Shown here: piece after piece, positions 27,593 through 36,719 of the stretch
Position numbering within the stretch: the first letter of the stretch is position 1
Layout of the letters: each line of letters starts with the position of its first letter
Origin: Serratia marcescens subsp. marcescens ATCC 13880
GTDB taxonomy: Bacteria > Pseudomonadota > Gammaproteobacteria > Enterobacterales > Enterobacteriaceae
Direction of reading: 5' to 3'
NCBI RefSeq assembly: GCF_017299535.1
Contig: NZ_CP071238.1
Location: forward strand, 2,480,001-2,544,000
Length of the DNA: 64,000 bases
Position numbers and translations under genes: made by a program
The notes under the pieces: generated by a model
Database searches by the model: none
What the model saw: only the letters and a program-made list of their open reading frames with translations
Told to the model about the DNA's origin: nothing

Positions 27593-28420
27593 TCAGTCGC
27601 CATGCATTATGCCTGAGCCTGTTTTCGGGGGGCCATGACTTACCGCTAAAAAACCGGAGGGGGACTGGCCCGTTTGCCGTCTGAACATGGCGATAAACGC
27701 GGAAGGATCGTGATACCCCAGGGTAGAGGCGACATATTTGACGGCTCTCCCTTCCTGCAACAGCGTCATCGCCATGAGGGTTTTGCTTCTCAGCTTCCAT
27801 TCATTGAAAGAGATGCCGGTGGCGGCGAGAAATCGCCGCGAGAGCGTACGCTCGCTCAAGCCCAGCATGCCCGACCATTGCGCCAACGTGTTGAAATCGT
27901 GCGGCGCGGCGCTCATCTTTTCGGTCATGATCTTGATCACGTCGTCGCTGCCGAGCGGCAGGTAGCTGTCAAAACGCTCCGACAGCGCCAGCTGCTCAAG
28001 CAATGCGGTCACCAACGTCTGGTCCTGAGGCGTGTGCGGATAGCCAATGCGCCTTTCTGAAAAATCGGCCAGCACCGCTTTGACGATCTTATTCAGCCGC
28101 AGGGTTTGCGGTTTGCTCGGTAAGGATTGGCATAGCGGGGGGCTGACATGAAGAATGACATAGTCAATTGCACTCTTTGCTACGGATTCATGTTCGGTAT
28201 TAACGGGGAGCCAAATGGCATATTCCGGTGTGGATAAATAAATATTGTCCTCAATATTTATTTCCGCCAACCCTTTCATGGAATACATCAGTTTGCCCCA
28301 TGGCAACGCCTGTAAAGGGAATTGCGTTCCTGCCGGCCAGGATTTATTTCTGAACCAAATCGATATTGGGATTTCCCCGGTCAATTCTGACGGTTTCATG
28401 ACGCCTTCCTGTCCGTTCAT
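27593..28420 (-). CDS. AraC-family regulator with cupin N-terminus
   Basis: A regulator of 275 residues (268 if ATG 28399, with AGGAAGG just upstream, is used). Residues about 10-100 form a cupin-like effector domain (FPLQALPWGKLMYSMKG, YAIWLPVNTEHE). The C-terminus has the paired AraC HTH: LGLSERTLSRRFLAATGISFNEWK and the second VASTLGYHDPSAFIAMFRRQTGQSP. It is divergent from the cyclase/carboxymuconolactone-decarboxylase-like operon, with about 106 bp between starts, and probably regulates it. The ligand is unknown. Confidence 0.9.
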   Translation of the reverse strand: MNGQEGVMKPSELTGEIPISIWFRNKSWPAGTQFPLQALPWGKLMYSMKGLAEINIEDNIYLSTPEYAIWLPVNTEHESVAKSAIDYVILHVSPPLCQSLPSKPQTLRLNKIVKAVLADFSERRIGYPHTPQDQTLVTALLEQLALSERFDSYLPLGSDDVIKIMTEKMSAAPHDFNTLAQWSGMLGLSERTLSRRFLAATGISFNEWKLRSKTLMAMTLLQEGRAVKYVASTLGYHDPSAFIAMFRRQTGQSPSGFLAVSHGPPKTGSGIMHGD

Positions 28421-28526
28421 GGCTGCGTCTTCCTATTATAACAATAAGTTGTCTGATAATCGGCATTTCTATTCTATGGGGAAAGCTTACTCTGGGCAGG
28501 TCATTCCCCTGGATAAAGGTAACAAT

Positions 28527-29315
28527 ATGTACGGTAAAATCATTGATCTTTCGGTGCCGCTGATGAGCGGGATCGCTTCCGATCCGGAGCGGTTTCTGCC
28601 GGAAATCGAGTATGTTGACAACAAGCGCGGAGCGTTGCAGCTGGCGGAGTCATTTCCCGGCCTGGATCCCCTGGCGCTGCCGCGTCAGGAGGGCTGGGCG
28701 GTGGAATTTGTCCGCATGAGCACCCATGCGGGGACGCATATGGACGCCCCTTATCACTACCATTCGCATATGGACGACGGTTCGGCGTCAAAAACCATTG
28801 ATGAAATACCGTTGGAATGGTGTATCGGCCCTGGCGTCAAATTGGATTTTCGCCATTTTCCAGACGGTTATGTGGTCACTGCACATGATATTGAGCGTGA
28901 ATTAGCGAGGATTGATCATCCGCTCGCCGTCGGCGATATTGTTCTGGTCAATACGGCGGCCGGTGGGCGCTACGGCAGTGAAGATTTTATTCATCGCGGT
29001 TGCGGCATGGGCCGTGAGGCGACGCTGTATCTTACTGAACGCGGCGTCAGAGTGGTTGGCACCGATGCCTGGAGCTGGGATGCGCCATTCAGCCATACGC
29101 GCACCAAATTTGAACAAAGCGGCGATATTTCGCTTATTTGGGAAGGGCACTATGCCGGCAGTAAATATCCTTATTGCCAGATTGAAAAACTGTGCAATCT
29201 TGAATTGCTCCCCCCCTGCGGATTCAACGTGATCAGTCTGCCGGTCAAAGTTTATAAGGCATCCGCCGGCTGGGCTCGGCCGGTTGCAATTATCGATGAA
29301 CGCGCGGGGGAATAA
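28527..29315 (+). CDS. Cyclase family protein (kynurenine-formamidase-like)
   Basis: A 262-residue metal-dependent hydrolase of the cyclase/formamidase family. The family metal motif HxGTHxDxPxH is present as HAGTHMDAPYHYH (around residue 70). The N-terminus IIDLSVPLMSG and the later GTDAWSWDAPF are also diagnostic. ATG 28527 has AAAGG 9 bases upstream; the frame extends further up but into AraC promoter DNA. Family members hydrolyse N-formylkynurenine, isatin or polyketide-type substrates, so the true substrate is unknown. It is followed 3 bp later by a carboxymuconolactone-decarboxylase-like gene, so the two are co-translated. Confidence 0.88.
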   Translation: MYGKIIDLSVPLMSGIASDPERFLPEIEYVDNKRGALQLAESFPGLDPLALPRQEGWAVEFVRMSTHAGTHMDAPYHYHSHMDDGSASKTIDEIPLEWCIGPGVKLDFRHFPDGYVVTAHDIERELARIDHPLAVGDIVLVNTAAGGRYGSEDFIHRGCGMGREATLYLTERGVRVVGTDAWSWDAPFSHTRTKFEQSGDISLIWEGHYAGSKYPYCQIEKLCNLELLPPCGFNVISLPVKVYKASAGWARPVAIIDERAGE

Positions 29316-29318
29316 ACG

Positions 29319-29846
29319 ATGGCCAGAATAAAACTGCCGGCAGTGAGTGAATTAACGGTTGAGCAACAGCAACAATATGCCCGTTTTCCCGCCAATCTTA
29401 CGCTGGGTCTGTTGAAAACCAGCCGTTCGGCGCAGGGATATCTGTCGCTGGGCGCTTCTTTTCCGGCCGGGCGACTGTGTGATAAAGATCGGGAAATGAT
29501 CATATTAAGGGTTGGCGCGTTAAGCCACAGCGCTTATGAGCGTATGCAACACTATCCGTTGGCGATCCTTGCGGGGTGGCGCGATGACGACATCGAGAAA
29601 ATAGAGCAGGGTGTGGGCATCGACGCCAGAGGGGCGGCCATCTTGCATTTTGTCGATGAATGCGTGCAGCAGGTGAAGGTTTCTGCCGACACGTTTAACG
29701 CGGTCAGGCGCTATTATGATGAGGTTCAACTGGCTGAACTGTCATTAATTATTGGGCACTACATGATGACGGCGCGCTTTTTGGAAACGCTGGAAATCGA
29801 TCTGGACCTACAAGCGACATCCTGGGAAAACATGTCAACGGATTGA
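29319..29846 (+). CDS. Carboxymuconolactone-decarboxylase-like protein
   Basis: A 175-residue helical protein of the CMD/AhpD superfamily. It has the helix ILRVGALSHSAYERMQHYPLAILAG, in which the usual YE and downstream QH residues are present, followed by the WRDDDIEKIEQG segment. The AhpD CxxC redox pair is absent, so this resembles the lactone-decarboxylase branch rather than a peroxidase. It lies 3 bp after the cyclase gene, and ring-opening plus decarboxylation chemistry on an aromatic breakdown product is a reasonable guess. A bidirectional terminator follows. Confidence 0.85.
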   Translation: MARIKLPAVSELTVEQQQQYARFPANLTLGLLKTSRSAQGYLSLGASFPAGRLCDKDREMIILRVGALSHSAYERMQHYPLAILAGWRDDDIEKIEQGVGIDARGAAILHFVDECVQQVKVSADTFNAVRRYYDEVQLAELSLIIGHYMMTARFLETLEIDLDLQATSWENMSTD

Positions 29847-29866
29847 GTACGCGCTGAGCGCGATAA

Positions 29867-29897
29867 AAAAGCCGATAACCTGGGGCTATCGGCTTTT
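29867..29897. terminator. Bidirectional terminator between CMD-like gene and ddc
   Basis: AAAAGCCGATA pairs with TATCGGCTTTT around a 9-base loop. There are A and T tracts on both sides, so it serves both convergent operons. Confidence 0.92.
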
Positions 29898-29916
29898 AAT
29901 GCGCAGTGGCGGAGGG

Positions 29917-31386
29917 TTACGCCGGCAACTGCTGCGCGGTTTTCTCGACCAACGCCAGCAACAGCTTGATGTCTTCCAGCGTCACGATCGGGTTCAGCAG
30001 CGTCATCTTCAGGCAGGTTACGCCATCGAACTCGGTTACGCCGACGTTGGCGCGGCCCGATTCCAGCAAGGCGTCACCGATACGCTGGTTGAACAGCGCG
30101 ACGGCCGCGTCGCCATTCGCCGCCAGCTGCGCCGGACGGTAGCGGAACAGCACGCTGGCCAGCTGCGGCTGCATCACCAGTTCCAGTGCTTCCTGATCGG
30201 CGATGTAACGCGCCACCTGTTGCGCCAGCGTGACGCCATGATCGATGATCTCGGCGTATTGCTTCTGCCCCAGCGCTTCCAGCCCCATCCACAGCTTCAA
30301 CGCATCGAAGCGGCGGGTGGTCTGCAGCGATTTGGACACCAGGTTCGGCACGCCTTGCGCTTCGTCGAACTCGGAGTTCAGGTAGGCCGCCTGATAACGC
30401 ATCAGCTCGTAGTGGCGCTCGTCTTTCAGCAGGAAGGCGCCGCAGCTGATGGTCTGGAAGAACTGCTTATGGAAGTCCAGGGTGATGGAGTCCACCAGCT
30501 CCAGGCCGTCCAGGTAGTCGCGGTACTGCTCGGAAAGCAGCAGCGCGCCGCCCCAGGCCGCATCCACGTGCACCCAAATCTGCTGCTCCGCCGCCAGCCG
30601 TGCGATATCGCGCAACGGGTCGATCGCGCCGGCGTCGGTGGTGCCGGCGGTGGCGACAATCGCCATCACCTGCTCGCCGTTGGCCTTGGCCTGCGCCAGT
30701 TTTTCCGCCAGATCGTTCACGTCCATGCGGGCGAAGCGATCGGTTTTCACCAGGGTGACGGACTGATAGCCGAGGCCCATCAGCGCCATGTTCTTCTGCA
30801 CCGAGAAGTGGGCGTTTTCAGAACAGAACACTTTCAGCTTGCGCAGATCGCCCACCAGACCGTCCTGCTGCACGGAGTGGCCCTGACGCGCGAAGAACGC
30901 GTCGCGCGCCAGCATCAGCCCCATCAGGTTGCTCTGGGTGCCGCCGCTGGTGAATACCCCGGCGTCGCCGGACGGGTAACCGACCTGGGCGCGCAGCCAC
31001 TCAATCAATTTCATTTCGATCAGCGTGGCCGACGGGCTCTGATCCCAGGAGTCCATGCTTTGGTTGGTGGCGTTGATCAGCACTTCGGCGGCCTGGCTAA
31101 TCACCAGGCTCGGGCAGTGCAGGTGCGCCACGCATTGCGGGTGGTGCACCGACAGACTGTCTTTCAAAAAATACTCGATGGCGCGCTCGATCGCCGCCTG
31201 GTTGCCCAGGCCTTGCGGGGTGAAGTCGAGCTTGATGCGCTCGCGCAGTTCGGCAACGCTTTTGCCCTGATACATCTCGGGCTGTTGCAGCCACTGCACG
31301 ACGGCTTCACTGCTCTGCGCGATCGCCTGGCGGTAAGCCTCGGCGCTGTGCGCCGAGGAAGCCAGAATCGGGTTTAACTTGGACAT
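29917..31386 (-). CDS. ddc: L-2,4-diaminobutyrate decarboxylase
   Basis: A 489-residue PLP enzyme of the group II decarboxylase family. The PLP-lysine lies in SITLDFHKQFFQTISCGAF, and HVDAAWGGALLLSEQYR is the aspartate/alanine cofactor-binding segment. It decarboxylates L-2,4-diaminobutyrate to 1,3-diaminopropane. The start MSKLNPIL at 31386 is 18 bp after the dat stop, and GGAG lies about 12 bases upstream; ATG 31395 or 31404 are alternatives. It is the second gene of a dat-ddc operon whose end is the bidirectional terminator. The product feeds polyamine metabolism. Confidence 0.95.
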   Translation of the reverse strand: MSKLNPILASSAHSAEAYRQAIAQSSEAVVQWLQQPEMYQGKSVAELRERIKLDFTPQGLGNQAAIERAIEYFLKDSLSVHHPQCVAHLHCPSLVISQAAEVLINATNQSMDSWDQSPSATLIEMKLIEWLRAQVGYPSGDAGVFTSGGTQSNLMGLMLARDAFFARQGHSVQQDGLVGDLRKLKVFCSENAHFSVQKNMALMGLGYQSVTLVKTDRFARMDVNDLAEKLAQAKANGEQVMAIVATAGTTDAGAIDPLRDIARLAAEQQIWVHVDAAWGGALLLSEQYRDYLDGLELVDSITLDFHKQFFQTISCGAFLLKDERHYELMRYQAAYLNSEFDEAQGVPNLVSKSLQTTRRFDALKLWMGLEALGQKQYAEIIDHGVTLAQQVARYIADQEALELVMQPQLASVLFRYRPAQLAANGDAAVALFNQRIGDALLESGRANVGVTEFDGVTCLKMTLLNPIVTLEDIKLLLALVEKTAQQLPA

Positions 31387-31404
31387 CGCGGTCATTCGCT
31401 CCAA

Positions 31405-32787
31405 TCAGACTGGCTTGACGCCGGCGGCCAGCAGCGCCTGCTCAAATTTATCCAGGAAAATACCCAGCTCATCATTGGTGATCAGCAGGGAAGGCAGCAG
31501 GCGCAGCACGCAGCCGTTGCGCCCGCCGCGCTCCAGGATCAGACCGGATTCGAAGCATTTCTTCTGCAGCAGCGCGGACAGCTCGCCATCGGCCGGGTAG
31601 CAGCCCATATGATCCTGCGCTTCGTTCGGCTTGACGATCTCGATGCCGATCATCAGGCCCAGACCGCGGACGTGACCGATCACCGGATAACGTTTCTGCA
31701 GCTCGGCCAGCTTGCCTTTCAGCCACTCGCCCTGAGCGGCCACTTTGTCGGCGACCTTATGCTCTTTCAGGTACTGCAGGGTGGTCAGGCCGGTGGCCAT
31801 CGCCAGCTGGTTGCCGCGGAAGGTGCCGGTGTGGTGGCCCGGTTCCCAGGCGTCGAACTCTTTTTTGATGCCCAGCACCGCGAGCGGCAAGCCGCCGCCG
31901 ACCGCTTTCGACATCACGATGATGTCTGGCTCGATGCCCGCGTGTTCGAAGGCGAACAGCTTGCCCGTACGGGCGAAACCGGCCTGAACTTCGTCGATGA
32001 TCAGCAGAATGCCGTGTTCCTGGGTCACTTTGCGGATGCGCTGCAGCCACTCGGCCGGCGCCGGGTTAACCCCGCCTTCGCCCTGAACGGCTTCCAGGAT
32101 CACCGCAGCCGGTTTACGCACGCCGCTTTCCACGTCGTTGATCAGGTTGTCGAAGTAGTAGGTCAGCGCCTTGACGCCGGCTTCGCCGCCGATGCCCAGC
32201 GGGCAGCGGTATTCATGCGGGTAAGGCATGAACTGCACTTCCGGCATCATGCCGTTGATCGCCGCCTTCGGCGACAGGTTGCCGGTGACCGACAGCGCGC
32301 CGTGGGTCATGCCGTGATAACCGCCGGAGAAGCTGATCACGCCGGAACGGCCGGTGTGCTTTTTCGCCAGCTTCAGCGCGGCTTCCACCGCATCGGCGCC
32401 GGACGGACCGCAGAACTGCAGGCAATACTCTTTGCCTTCGCCAGGCAACAGAGAGAGCAGGTAATCGGAGAAACGATCTTTCAACGGGGTCGTGAGATCG
32501 AGAGTATGTAACGGCAAGCCGCTGGTAATGACATTTTGGATGCTTTGCAGGACGTCGGGGTGATTATGTCCAAGAGCCAACGTTCCCGCCCCGGCCAGGC
32601 AATCAAGATATTGATTATTCTCAACATCAGTGATCCAAACGCCCTGGGCTTTCGCAATTGCCAACGGCAGTTTGCGCGGATAACTCCTAACATTCGACTC
32701 AAATTCGGCTTGACGCGCCAAATAGGTTTCATTGTTTCCGTTTAATGAGTTTGCAACTAAAGTATCAATACGGACTTTATCCGTCAT
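31405..32787 (-). CDS. dat: Diaminobutyrate-2-oxoglutarate aminotransferase
   Basis: A 460-residue class III aminotransferase. The PLP-binding segments are visible as [37 protein letters not shown] and [20 protein letters not shown], with the catalytic lysine in [13 protein letters not shown]. It makes L-2,4-diaminobutyrate from aspartate semialdehyde and glutamate, the step before Ddc. AGGAG lies 7 bases before ATG 32787; an adjacent ATG at 32790 is possible. It is followed at 18 bp by ddc. About 500 bp of AT-rich, structured DNA lies upstream. Confidence 0.95.
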   Translation of the reverse strand: MTDKVRIDTLVANSLNGNNETYLARQAEFESNVRSYPRKLPLAIAKAQGVWITDVENNQYLDCLAGAGTLALGHNHPDVLQSIQNVITSGLPLHTLDLTTPLKDRFSDYLLSLLPGEGKEYCLQFCGPSGADAVEAALKLAKKHTGRSGVISFSGGYHGMTHGALSVTGNLSPKAAINGMMPEVQFMPYPHEYRCPLGIGGEAGVKALTYYFDNLINDVESGVRKPAAVILEAVQGEGGVNPAPAEWLQRIRKVTQEHGILLIIDEVQAGFARTGKLFAFEHAGIEPDIIVMSKAVGGGLPLAVLGIKKEFDAWEPGHHTGTFRGNQLAMATGLTTLQYLKEHKVADKVAAQGEWLKGKLAELQKRYPVIGHVRGLGLMIGIEIVKPNEAQDHMGCYPADGELSALLQKKCFESGLILERGGRNGCVLRLLPSLLITNDELGIFLDKFEQALLAAGVKPV

Positions 32788-32970
32788 CATATCTCTCCTA
32801 CAACCGAAGGTCTCAACACGCAACGATTGAATTAATGAATTAGAAAAGTAACTGCCTTGTGAAAAGCGCGACCAATATATGGCTTTTTCGCCTGGGACTC
32901 AATAGCCGATTTTGTTTTGAATTGTTTAGTTTTTTCTTAGGCTCATCAATATGTTGTTGATTTGTTGACC

Positions 32971-32995
32971 GTTGGTTTTGCCGGCAAAAAACAAC
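32971..32995. repeat. Imperfect palindrome upstream of dat
   Basis: GTTGGTTTTGCC and GGCAAAAAACAAC meet at a CCGG centre with one base of asymmetry. It lies in the dat upstream region, about 185 bases before the start, and could be an operator. Nothing adjacent identifies the protein. Confidence 0.35.
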
Positions 32996-33062
32996 ATTTC
33001 CTTAACATTGCGTAAAAATCCCTTTCTGCTTTCCTTTGTCCGCTTCTTTAATGCATTTATTA

Positions 33063-33132
33063 TTAAGGTGAATTTCCGATTAATAACATAAATAGAAAAT
33101 AGCGGCTTATTTTCATCTATTCACCACCTTAA
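33063..33132. repeat. Long structured inverted repeat in intergenic DNA
   Basis: Outer arms TTAAGGTGAAT (33063-33073) and ATTCACCACCTTAA (33119-33132, with an extra ACC) enclose an inner stem GAAAATA/TATTTTC (33095-33101, 33108-33114) around GCGGCT. The region is AT-rich and non-coding. It could be a small mobile repeat or a structured RNA. Confidence 0.4.
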
Positions 33133-33219
33133 GTCCTATAGCGGTTATATACACAAAATTTGTGATGAATATAAGTCATCGAGCGTTAAAAGCGCGGTAT
33201 CCAGAGTGGTGATTTCTTG

Positions 33220-33247
33220 CAGATTTTACGTAGCGCGATCGAAAAAG
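33220..33247 (+). repeat. Copy 1 of the ACGTAGCGCGATC repeat
   Basis: CAGATTTTACGTAGCGCGAT with a following C-GAAAAAG run. Two further copies flank dif (62696-62724 and 63810-63840). All three are intergenic and oriented toward dif. Confidence 0.7.
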
Positions 33248-33260
33248 CGGAATTTTTGTG

Positions 33261-33286
33261 CGGCGCCGGCGAGTCGGCCGGCGCCG
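33261..33286 (-). terminator. Strong GC hairpin after the flavin oxidoreductase gene
   Basis: A perfect 10-bp stem, CGGCGCCGGC with GCCGGCGCCG, 6 bp after the stop. It has no uridine run on either strand, so it may act as a transcript-end stabiliser or weak terminator. Confidence 0.6.
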
Positions 33287-33292
33287 TGGTCA

Positions 33293-34513
33293 TTAACGTT
33301 GCCGTAACCAGACGTGATAGCGGCGCAGAGTGCGGCGGGTGCGCCATCTATCGATGAGCAGCGACCACAGTGGGGAGTAACGCACGTTGCGCGTCCGATC
33401 GCGGCTCAGGGCGTGCATGCGGCGCTTGATCAGCGCCATGCGGGCGAGCAGCGTCAGCGTTTTGTCGCGCCATTTTACCGGAGCGGGCAGTGCATGAGGG
33501 GCTTCGCCGGTTTGCCAGCGGTGCGGCAGATCGGGAATTTCCGCCATGGCGGTGGCGATGCCGACTACCGCGACGCCGCTGTTCAGCACCTGTTGCGCCA
33601 CCGTCGGGCGGGTGATGCCGCCGGTGGTCATCACCGGCATGCGGGCTACTGCGGCGAGATCGCGGGCGAAGGTCAGAAAATAGGCTTCGCGCGCCAGGGT
33701 GCTGTCGTCCGCCGCTTCCCCCTGCATCGCTGGGCTTTCATAACTCCCGCCCGACAACTCCACCAGATCGACCGGCAGTTCGTTGAGCATCAACAATACC
33801 TGTCGGGCCTCGTCCGGCGAAAAGCCGCCGCGCTGAAAATCGGCGGAGTTCAGTTTGACCGCCACGCAAAAGCCTGGCGAGACACGCTGGCGCACCGCGC
33901 TCACCACCTCCAGCAGCAGGCGGGCGCGATTCGCCAGCTCGCCCCCCCAACGATCGCTGCGCTGGTTGGACAACGGCGACAAGAACTGGGAGATGAGGTA
34001 GCCGTGCGCCGCATGGATCTGCACGCCGGTAAACCCGGCCTGTTCGGCGGCGTGCGCGCTGGCGGCGAAGCGGGCGATCACCTCGGCAATCTGCGCTTCG
34101 CTCATGGCCTGCGGCGGGGCAAACTGCTTGCTGTACTTGCCCATCGCCATTGGGATGGCGGAGGGCGCCCAGGCGTTGCCGCCCATATTGGCCATCACCT
34201 GACGACCCGGGTGGCTGAGCTGCATCCATACCTGCGCGCCTGCCTGGCGCGCGGCCTTGGCCCACGTTTCAAACGGGGCGAGCGGCGTATCCTGTTCCAG
34301 CACCACGCCGCCGGGGCCGGTCATGGCGCGGCCGTCGATCATCACGTTGCCGGTGATGATAAGGCCGGCGCCGCCGATACCCCAGTGGCGATACAGACGC
34401 CATAGCGCGGGGCCGGGCAGTTGGCCTTCATCGGCCAGATTTTCTTCCAACGCGGCCTTGGCCAGACGGTTGGGTAAGCGGCTGCCGTTGGGCAGAATCA
34501 GCGGGGTAAACAT
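33293..34513 (-). CDS. NADH:flavin oxidoreductase, Old Yellow Enzyme family
   Basis: A 406-residue FMN-dependent TIM-barrel oxidoreductase. Typical segments are NRLAKAALEENLADEGQLP at the N-terminus, the HAAHGYLISQFLSPLSNQRSDRWGG active-site region with the HxxH pair, and VMTTGGITRPTVA in the FMN-phosphate site. Members reduce activated alkenes or other electrophiles using NAD(P)H. It is divergent from a MerR regulator across a classic MerR-type promoter, so it is probably induced by an electrophile or oxidant sensed by that protein. The C-terminal 50 residues are basic and less conserved. Confidence 0.92.
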   Translation of the reverse strand: MFTPLILPNGSRLPNRLAKAALEENLADEGQLPGPALWRLYRHWGIGGAGLIITGNVMIDGRAMTGPGGVVLEQDTPLAPFETWAKAARQAGAQVWMQLSHPGRQVMANMGGNAWAPSAIPMAMGKYSKQFAPPQAMSEAQIAEVIARFAASAHAAEQAGFTGVQIHAAHGYLISQFLSPLSNQRSDRWGGELANRARLLLEVVSAVRQRVSPGFCVAVKLNSADFQRGGFSPDEARQVLLMLNELPVDLVELSGGSYESPAMQGEAADDSTLAREAYFLTFARDLAAVARMPVMTTGGITRPTVAQQVLNSGVAVVGIATAMAEIPDLPHRWQTGEAPHALPAPVKWRDKTLTLLARMALIKRRMHALSRDRTRNVRYSPLWSLLIDRWRTRRTLRRYHVWLRQR

Positions 34514-34546
34514 CGGGTACGTTCCTGTCGCAGGGTGAATGGCGCT

Positions 34547-34577
34547 ATACTAAGTTTAAAGTTAACTTTAAGGTCAA
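34547..34577 (-). promoter_or_regulatory. MerR-type promoter with 19-bp spacer and central palindrome
   Basis: On the minus strand TTGACC (34572-34577) and TAGTAT (34547-34552) are 19 bp apart. The spacer holds the perfect 16-bp palindrome TTAAAGTTAACTTTAA (34556-34571). Over-long spacers with a central dyad are the hallmark of MerR-activated promoters. It drives the flavin oxidoreductase, and the same dyad can repress the MerR gene. Confidence 0.8.
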
Positions 34578-34583
34578 TAGGGC

Positions 34584-34991
34584 ATGAAAATCGGAGAGTT
34601 GGCGGAGCGCGCCGGCATGGCCGCCTCGGCGATACGTTACTACGAACAGCAGGGTCTGCTGCCCAAAGCGGTGCGCGGCGTTAACGGATATCGGGTGTAT
34701 AGCGAAAGCGCGCTGGAGCGGCTGCACCTGATCCAAATCGGCCAGAACCTGGGATTTTCGCTGCAGGCGATCCGCGGGGTATTGGCGCTGCAGGGCAGCG
34801 ATTATGAGGATGGGTTGATACAGGGCGTCGACAGCCGGCTGGCGGAAATCGAGCGGATGATGGCGACGCTGAACGAGCAGCGTGAGACGTTGATGGCGAC
34901 GCGGCGTATTCTGTTGGAATCCGGCGTGGCGGGATTATGCCGCGCAAAAAATGAAAAACAGGCCGGTGCGTGGCCGGCCTGCAAAGATTAA
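34584..34991 (+). CDS. MerR-family regulator
   Basis: A 135-residue MerR protein. The HTH and wing ([39 protein letters not shown]) are followed by the second helical pair and a dimerisation coiled coil (about 80-115). Only two cysteines occur, both near the C-terminus (GLCRAK and PACKD), without the SoxR four-cysteine cluster or metal-binding loop. It probably senses an organic electrophile or acts through the C-terminal thiols. It is divergent from the flavin oxidoreductase and overlaps the end of the convergent enolase by 4 bp. Confidence 0.92.
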   Translation: MKIGELAERAGMAASAIRYYEQQGLLPKAVRGVNGYRVYSESALERLHLIQIGQNLGFSLQAIRGVLALQGSDYEDGLIQGVDSRLAEIERMMATLNEQRETLMATRRILLESGVAGLCRAKNEKQAGAWPACKD

Positions 34992-36271
34992 CGGCGTTTA
35001 AAGGCGGCGCGCCCGGCATATACCGCCGCGGTGCCCAATTGCTCCTCAATGCGCATCAGCTGATTGTATTTTTCGATGCGCTCGCCGCGGCACGGCGCGC
35101 CGGTTTTCAAATGGCCGGCTCGCATCGCAACCGTCATATCGGCGATAAAGCTGTCGACGGTTTCGCCGCTGCGGTGCGAGATAAAGGCGCCCCAGCCGTT
35201 TGCCTGGCAAAGTTGCACGGCGGCGAAAGTTTCGCTCAGCGTGCCGATCTGGTTCAATTTGATCAGCGCCGCATTGGCCAACCGTTCATCAATCCCGCGC
35301 TGGATGTATTTCACGTTGGTGACGAACAGATCGTCACCGACCAGTTCCACTTGATCGCCCAAGGTGTCGCTGAGAATGCGCCAGCCGGCCCAATCGTCCT
35401 CGGCCAAACCGTCTTCAATCAGCACGATGGGAAAATCCTGCACCAGCCGCTGGTAATAGGCCGTCATCTGTTCGGCATCCAGTTCAGCGTTTTCGCTGCG
35501 CAGGCGGTATTTGCCGTTGGCATAGAATTCACTTGAGGCCGGGTCCATACAAATGGCGATATCGTCTCCCGGTTGATAACCGGCTTTCTCTATCGCCTGC
35601 ACGATCAGCTCCAGCGGTTGCCGGTTCGAGGCAACCGCCGGCGCGAAACCGCCTTCGTCGCCGACGCCGACCGACAGGCCTTGTTCCAACAGGATTTGGC
35701 GCAGCGCCTGATAGACTTCACTGCCCCAGCGCACGGCCTCGCGCAGCGACGGCGCGCCCAGCGGGGCTATCATAAACTCCTGAAAGTCCGCCCCTTGCCA
35801 ACGGGCGTGCACGCCGCCGTTGATGATATTCATGCAGGGCACCGGCAGCAGGTTGGCGCCGATGCCGCCCAGATAACGATACAGCGGCAGTTGCGACAAT
35901 TGCGCCGCGAGGCGGGCGGCGGCCAGAGAAACGCCGAGCAGGGCGTTGGCCCCCAATCGGCTCTTGTTCTCGCTGCCGTCCAGCGCGATCAGCCGGCGGT
36001 CAATCTCCTCTTGTTGGCGCACATCCACCCCGCGCAGCGCCTCATTGATCGCCGTTTTGACGCTGTGCACCGCCTCCAGTACGCCTTTACCGCCGTAACG
36101 GTGCGGATCGCCGTCGCGGTGTTCCACCGCCTCGCGTGAACCGGTGCTGGCGCCGGAGGGAACCGAAGCCCGTGCCACGACGCCCGCCGCAGTCATTTCA
36201 ACTTCGACGGTCGGGTTGCCGCGCGAATCCAGGATCTCTCTGGCGGTTACGCTTTCAATCTCATAGCTCAT
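34988..36271 (-). CDS. Enolase paralogue
   Basis: A 427-residue enolase. All principal catalytic positions are visible: H155, E165, E206, the Mg ligands D243, E286 and D313, K338, H366 in SHRSGE and K389. It should interconvert 2-phosphoglycerate and phosphoenolpyruvate. Small differences from housekeeping Eno are SHRSGETVD instead of SHRSGETED and [10 protein letters not shown] after the H155 loop. It sits with a universal stress protein and a DHH-type pyrophosphatase in one minus-strand operon rather than beside pyrG, so it is probably an accessory, stress-linked enolase. Its end overlaps the MerR gene by 4 bp. Confidence 0.93.
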   Translation of the reverse strand: MSYEIESVTAREILDSRGNPTVEVEMTAAGVVARASVPSGASTGSREAVEHRDGDPHRYGGKGVLEAVHSVKTAINEALRGVDVRQQEEIDRRLIALDGSENKSRLGANALLGVSLAAARLAAQLSQLPLYRYLGGIGANLLPVPCMNIINGGVHARWQGADFQEFMIAPLGAPSLREAVRWGSEVYQALRQILLEQGLSVGVGDEGGFAPAVASNRQPLELIVQAIEKAGYQPGDDIAICMDPASSEFYANGKYRLRSENAELDAEQMTAYYQRLVQDFPIVLIEDGLAEDDWAGWRILSDTLGDQVELVGDDLFVTNVKYIQRGIDERLANAALIKLNQIGTLSETFAAVQLCQANGWGAFISHRSGETVDSFIADMTVAMRAGHLKTGAPCRGERIEKYNQLMRIEEQLGTAAVYAGRAAFKRR

Positions 36272-36287
36272 GGGTAGTCACCTCATT

Positions 36288-36716
36288 CTAGGGAGTAGGC
36301 ACATGCTTTATCAGCACGTCGATCGACAAATGGTTAATGAACTCGAAGCCGAAGGAGGCAAAGACGCCGAACGGACGGTTCTGATGGCCGAGCAGCAACA
36401 GATCGACCCCTTTGCGGGCAATCAGGGCTTCGACGTCTTTGAAGCGATGGATGCTGACAATTGCGCGCACCTCCAGGGGGATTGAGCAGTCTTCCACCAG
36501 ACGGCTGAGCATGGCTTTGGCGGCGATCACCTCGCTGGACTGGCGATCTTTGGTCAGCGAATCGCTGAGGTAGTCCAGCTCGGCATAGTCGGCGCTGATG
36601 TGCGCCACGGTAATGCGCGTATTCATCTGCTGATTGAGGCGTTCGGCATGACGCAACAGCAGCCGGCCGTCGCGTTCATCCTGCACCAGCAGTAAAGCAT
36701 GTTGGTAGAGCGGCAT
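36288..36716 (-). CDS. Universal stress protein (UspA family)
   Basis: A 142-residue UspA-fold protein: the N-terminal YQHALLLVQDERDGRLLLRHAERLN strand-helix, and the C-terminal DLLLLGHQNRPFGVFASFGFEFINHLSIDVLI region corresponding to the G2xG9xG(S/T) nucleotide loop. The ATP-type glycine motif is degenerate (GHQNRPFG), suggesting a non-ATP-binding UspA subtype. It lies 3 bp after the pyrophosphatase gene and 16 bp before the enolase, so all three are co-transcribed. It links the operon to stress or growth arrest. Confidence 0.88.
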   Translation of the reverse strand: MPLYQHALLLVQDERDGRLLLRHAERLNQQMNTRITVAHISADYAELDYLSDSLTKDRQSSEVIAAKAMLSRLVEDCSIPLEVRAIVSIHRFKDVEALIARKGVDLLLLGHQNRPFGVFASFGFEFINHLSIDVLIKHVPTP

Positions 36717-36719
36717 GAC

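Noticed and set aside
29899..31377. A 492-codon frame antisense to ddc
   Set aside because: The sense frame has the PLP lysine motif; the antisense frame is rich in Gln, His and Arg without motif.
32941..32965. Possible Tus (Ter) site because of ATATGTTGTTG
   Set aside because: Only the TGTTGT core matches; the rest of the Ter consensus is absent.
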